DNA of 64,000 nucleotides, taken from positions 1-64,000 of the forward strand of contig DKPO01000012.1 in the NCBI GenBank assembly GCA_002471225.1, read 5' to 3'. Below are positions 61,775-64,000 of the stretch, in pieces (positions within the stretch are counted from its first letter, which is position 1; the number at the start of each line of letters is the position of its first letter). This DNA comes from Porphyromonadaceae bacterium UBA7332 (GTDB lineage Bacteria > Bacteroidota > Bacteroidia > Bacteroidales > UBA7332). The translations under genes and the position numbers were made by a program. Below the pieces are notes generated by a model. The model did not search any database. It saw only the letters and a list, made by a program, of their open reading frames with translations, and was not told where the DNA came from.

Positions 61775-62527
61775 TTATTCTCCTAACTCTTTCTTAATCC
61801 AGTCGTATCCTTTCTCTTCCAATTCAAGAGCTAATTCAGGACCTGCTGATTTAACGATCTGACCCTTATATAAAACATGAACAAAATCAGGTTTAATGTA
61901 ATCCAACAGACGCTGATAGTGTGTAATAACAATCGTTGCATTATCTGCAGATTTCAATTTATTTACACCGTTAGATACAATACGTAAAGCATCAATATCA
62001 AGACCACTGTCTGTTTCATCCAAAATAGATAAACGTGGTTCTAACATAGCCATCTGGAAAATCTCATTACGTTTTTTCTCCCCACCCGAAAAACCTTCGT
62101 TTACAGAGCGATTCGCTAATTTGTTGTCTAATTCAACAACATCGCGTTTCTCACGCATAAGCTTTAAAAAGTCAGTCGCAGAAATAGGATCCAGGCCTTT
62201 ATATTTACGATGCTCATTAATAGCAGCGCGCATAAAGTTAACCATACTTACTCCCGGAATCTCAACCGGATACTGAAAGCTAAGGAACAGACCTTCACGT
62301 GAACGATCTTCAGGAGAAAGAGCTAAAAGATCTTTTCCATAAAAATTGACAGAACCTTCAGTCACATCAAATACAGGATTACCGGCTAAAACAGAAGATA
62401 AGGTACTCTTACCAGCTCCATTAGGTCCCATAATTGCGTGAACTTCTCCCGGACGGACTGTTAAATTCAATCCTCGTAATATCTCTTTGCCATTAATATT
62501 GGCATGTAAGTTTTTTATCTCTAACAT
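61775..62527 (-). CDS. sufC: FeS assembly ATPase SufC
   Basis: About 250 residues from MLEIKNLHANINGKEIL; a TTG nine codons earlier is not preferred. ABC ATPase with Walker A GPNGAGKSTL, signature FSGGEKKRNEI, Walker B LSILDETDSGLD and H-loop ITHYQRLL. Drives conformational change of SufBD. Lies 28 bp from sufB and 18 bp from sufD. Confidence 0.97.
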   Translation of the reverse strand: MLEIKNLHANINGKEILRGLNLTVRPGEVHAIMGPNGAGKSTLSSVLAGNPVFDVTEGSVNFYGKDLLALSPEDRSREGLFLSFQYPVEIPGVSMVNFMRAAINEHRKYKGLDPISATDFLKLMREKRDVVELDNKLANRSVNEGFSGGEKKRNEIFQMAMLEPRLSILDETDSGLDIDALRIVSNGVNKLKSADNATIVITHYQRLLDYIKPDFVHVLYKGQIVKSAGPELALELEEKGYDWIKKELGE

Positions 62528-62554
62528 ATTCCTAAGATTTTCTTTATTAAACAA

Positions 62555-64000
62555 TTATCCAACAGAGCCTTCCAGACTTATCTGAAGAAGCTTTTGTGCT
62601 TCTACTGCAAACTCCATTGGTAGTTTATTTACAACTTCTTTCACATAACCATTAACGATCAATCCTACTGCATCTTCTGTAGATATACCTCGCTGGTTGC
62701 AGTAAAAAATCTGATCTTCGCTGATTTTTGAAGTTGTTGCTTCATGTTCAACAATCGCTGTTTCGTTTTGGATCTCCATATATGGGAACGTGTGAGCTCC
62801 ACATTTATCTCCTAAAAGTAAGCTGTCACATTGTGAATAGTTACGTGCACCCTCAGCTTTCTTAGAAACTTTTACTAATCCGCGATAACTATTCTGACTC
62901 TTACCTGCAGAAATACCTTTTGATACAATTGTACTTTTTGTATTTCTACCCAGATGGATCATTTTTGTTCCTGTATCAGCTTGTTGATAGTTATTTGTCA
63001 CTGCTACTGAGTAGAACTCACCAACAGAATTATCTCCCGCTAAAATACAACTCGGATATTTCCATGTTATCGCAGAACCGGTTTCTACCTGTGTCCATGA
63101 TATTTTAGAATTATCCCCTTTGCAAATACCTCGTTTAGTAACAAAGTTATAGATCCCACCGACTCCGTTTTTATCACCCGGATACCAGTTCTGTACAGTC
63201 GAATATTTCACTTCCGCACGATCCATAGCGATAATCTCTACAATCGCAGCGTGAAGTTGATTTTCATCACGCATTGGAGCTGTACAACCCTCCAGATAAC
63301 TTACATAACTTTCGTCATCAGCTACAATCAGCGTACGTTCGAATTGGCCTGTATTTGCAGCATTTATACGGAAATATGTAGATAATTCCATTGGGCAACG
63401 TACACCTTTTGGAATATAAACGAAGGAACCATCTGAGAATACAGCTGAATTCAAAGCTGCAAAGAAGTTGTCACGGTAAGAGACAACAGATCCCATATAT
63501 TTTTTCACTAAGTCCGGATAGTGCTGAACAGCCTCACTAAACGAGCAAAAGATAACACCTAACTCTGCAAGTTTCTCTTTAAATGTCGTTTTTACGGAAA
63601 CACTGTCCATAACAGCATCTACTGCAATTCCGGCCAAAGCCATTTGCTCTTCCAGAGGAATACCCAATTTATTGAATGTATCAACTAATTCAGGATCGAC
63701 CTCATCCATACTTTTAGGACCTTCCTTGGTTTTGGGCGCCGCATAATAGCTTATACTCTGATAATCTATCTCCGGAATATCTAAATGAGCCCAAGTCGGC
63801 AATTCCAGTGTTTTCCAGTATTCATAAGCTTTCAATCGAAAATCCAAAAGCCATTCCGGCTCATTTTTTTTCGAAGAAATCAATCGGACAACCTCTTCGC
63901 TTAAGCCAACAGGAATTACCTCTGTCTCGATATCAGTGACAAAGCCATACTTATAATCACTCTGCGTTACTTCATCGAGAATATTGTTTTTATTATTTTC
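62555..64000 (-). CDS. sufB: FeS cluster assembly protein SufB (start lies outside the window)
   Basis: The reading frame stays open from the stop at 62555 to the right edge (481 codons), so this is nearly the whole protein; only the first few codons are missing. Core features: PKGVRCPMELSTYFRINA, IVADDESYVSYLEGCTAPM, KYSTVQNWYPGDKNGVGGIYNFVTKRG, QADTGTKMIHLGRNTKSTIVSKGISAG, and SKISEDQIFYCNQRGIS with the conserved Cys. Scaffold on which the cluster is assembled. First visible gene of sufBCD. Confidence 0.95.
   Translation of the reverse strand, partial: ENNKNNILDEVTQSDYKYGFVTDIETEVIPVGLSEEVVRLISSKKNEPEWLLDFRLKAYEYWKTLELPTWAHLDIPEIDYQSISYYAAPKTKEGPKSMDEVDPELVDTFNKLGIPLEEQMALAGIAVDAVMDSVSVKTTFKEKLAELGVIFCSFSEAVQHYPDLVKKYMGSVVSYRDNFFAALNSAVFSDGSFVYIPKGVRCPMELSTYFRINAANTGQFERTLIVADDESYVSYLEGCTAPMRDENQLHAAIVEIIAMDRAEVKYSTVQNWYPGDKNGVGGIYNFVTKRGICKGDNSKISWTQVETGSAITWKYPSCILAGDNSVGEFYSVAVTNNYQQADTGTKMIHLGRNTKSTIVSKGISAGKSQNSYRGLVKVSKKAEGARNYSQCDSLLLGDKCGAHTFPYMEIQNETAIVEHEATTSKISEDQIFYCNQRGISTEDAVGLIVNGYVKEVVNKLPMEFAVEAQKLLQISLEGSVG

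Overview
The window reads as part of the chromosome of a low-GC member of the Bacteroidales. The evidence is the protein content (Oar-like and plug-CxxC TonB-dependent receptors, TlpA-like thioredoxin proteins, PepSY-like and DUF3244-type small secreted proteins, membrane-tethered TPR/HTH regulators, a fused hisB and hisIE). It is also the many Bacteroidetes-type promoters (TTG or TTTG, 18-20 bases, TAnnTTTG) ahead of genes that lack strong Shine-Dalgarno sites. I cannot name the genus from sequence alone.

Layout. 0-6 kb: an OmpA-type lipoprotein, a 1096-residue Oar-like outer membrane receptor, and two small exported proteins. 6-10 kb (minus strand): a compact operon apbE, metallo-beta-lactamase-fold hydrolase, nfeD-like protease, kdsB. 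10-13 kb: a K+ channel, initiator tRNA-fMet and a TPR/HTH regulator. 13-17 kb (minus): a lipoprotein with a roughly 300-nt structured leader, then a TonB-dependent receptor preceded by a His-rich membrane protein. 17-22 kb: a prolyl-oligopeptidase-like protein that has lost its catalytic residues, an apparently active subtilisin-like protease, and a PepSY-like lipoprotein. 22-27 kb: mnmA, mfd and tRNA-Ser. 27-32 kb: an insertion-sequence remnant, a large TlpA-like protein and two lipoproteins. 32-36 kb is a small AT-rich accessory island: a frameshifted gene, a PD-(D/E)XK-like nuclease, a hipB-like antitoxin beside a broken hipA/hipS, and repeat-rich DNA. 36-38 kb: a GH16 - flavin-binding oxidase - GNAT operon. 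38-45.4 kb: a complete eight-gene histidine operon (hisGDCBHAF-IE) with its own leader peptide and terminator. 45.5-50.3 kb: a cation diffusion facilitator, a 1.5-kb protein-free region, a DUF3244-type protein and a second TPR/HTH regulator. 50.5-64 kb: mostly housekeeping genes (gltX, waaA, acyl-CoA synthetase, a purM-like gene, cdd, a LysM glucosaminidase, and sufBCD running off the right edge).

The most interesting signal is in the protein-free region 46.5-48 kb. It holds three related, tandem small-RNA genes on the minus strand. Two have near-perfect Bacteroidetes promoters. All three share an invariant 15-base single-stranded stretch and a terminator hairpin whose outer stems differ in sequence but keep their pairing around a constant internal loop and capping stem. 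The same stretch carries six copies of a GGTATGCATACC-type palindrome spread around the DUF3244 and TPR/HTH genes. Other notable signals are four unrelated intergenic arrays of dyad-symmetric units with a strict 21-22 bp period, the structured leader at 13.7-14.0 kb, a histidine attenuator, and the degenerate HipBA and restriction-like genes in the island. Coordinates, translations, pairings and motif matches were read by eye; no similarity search or folding program was run.
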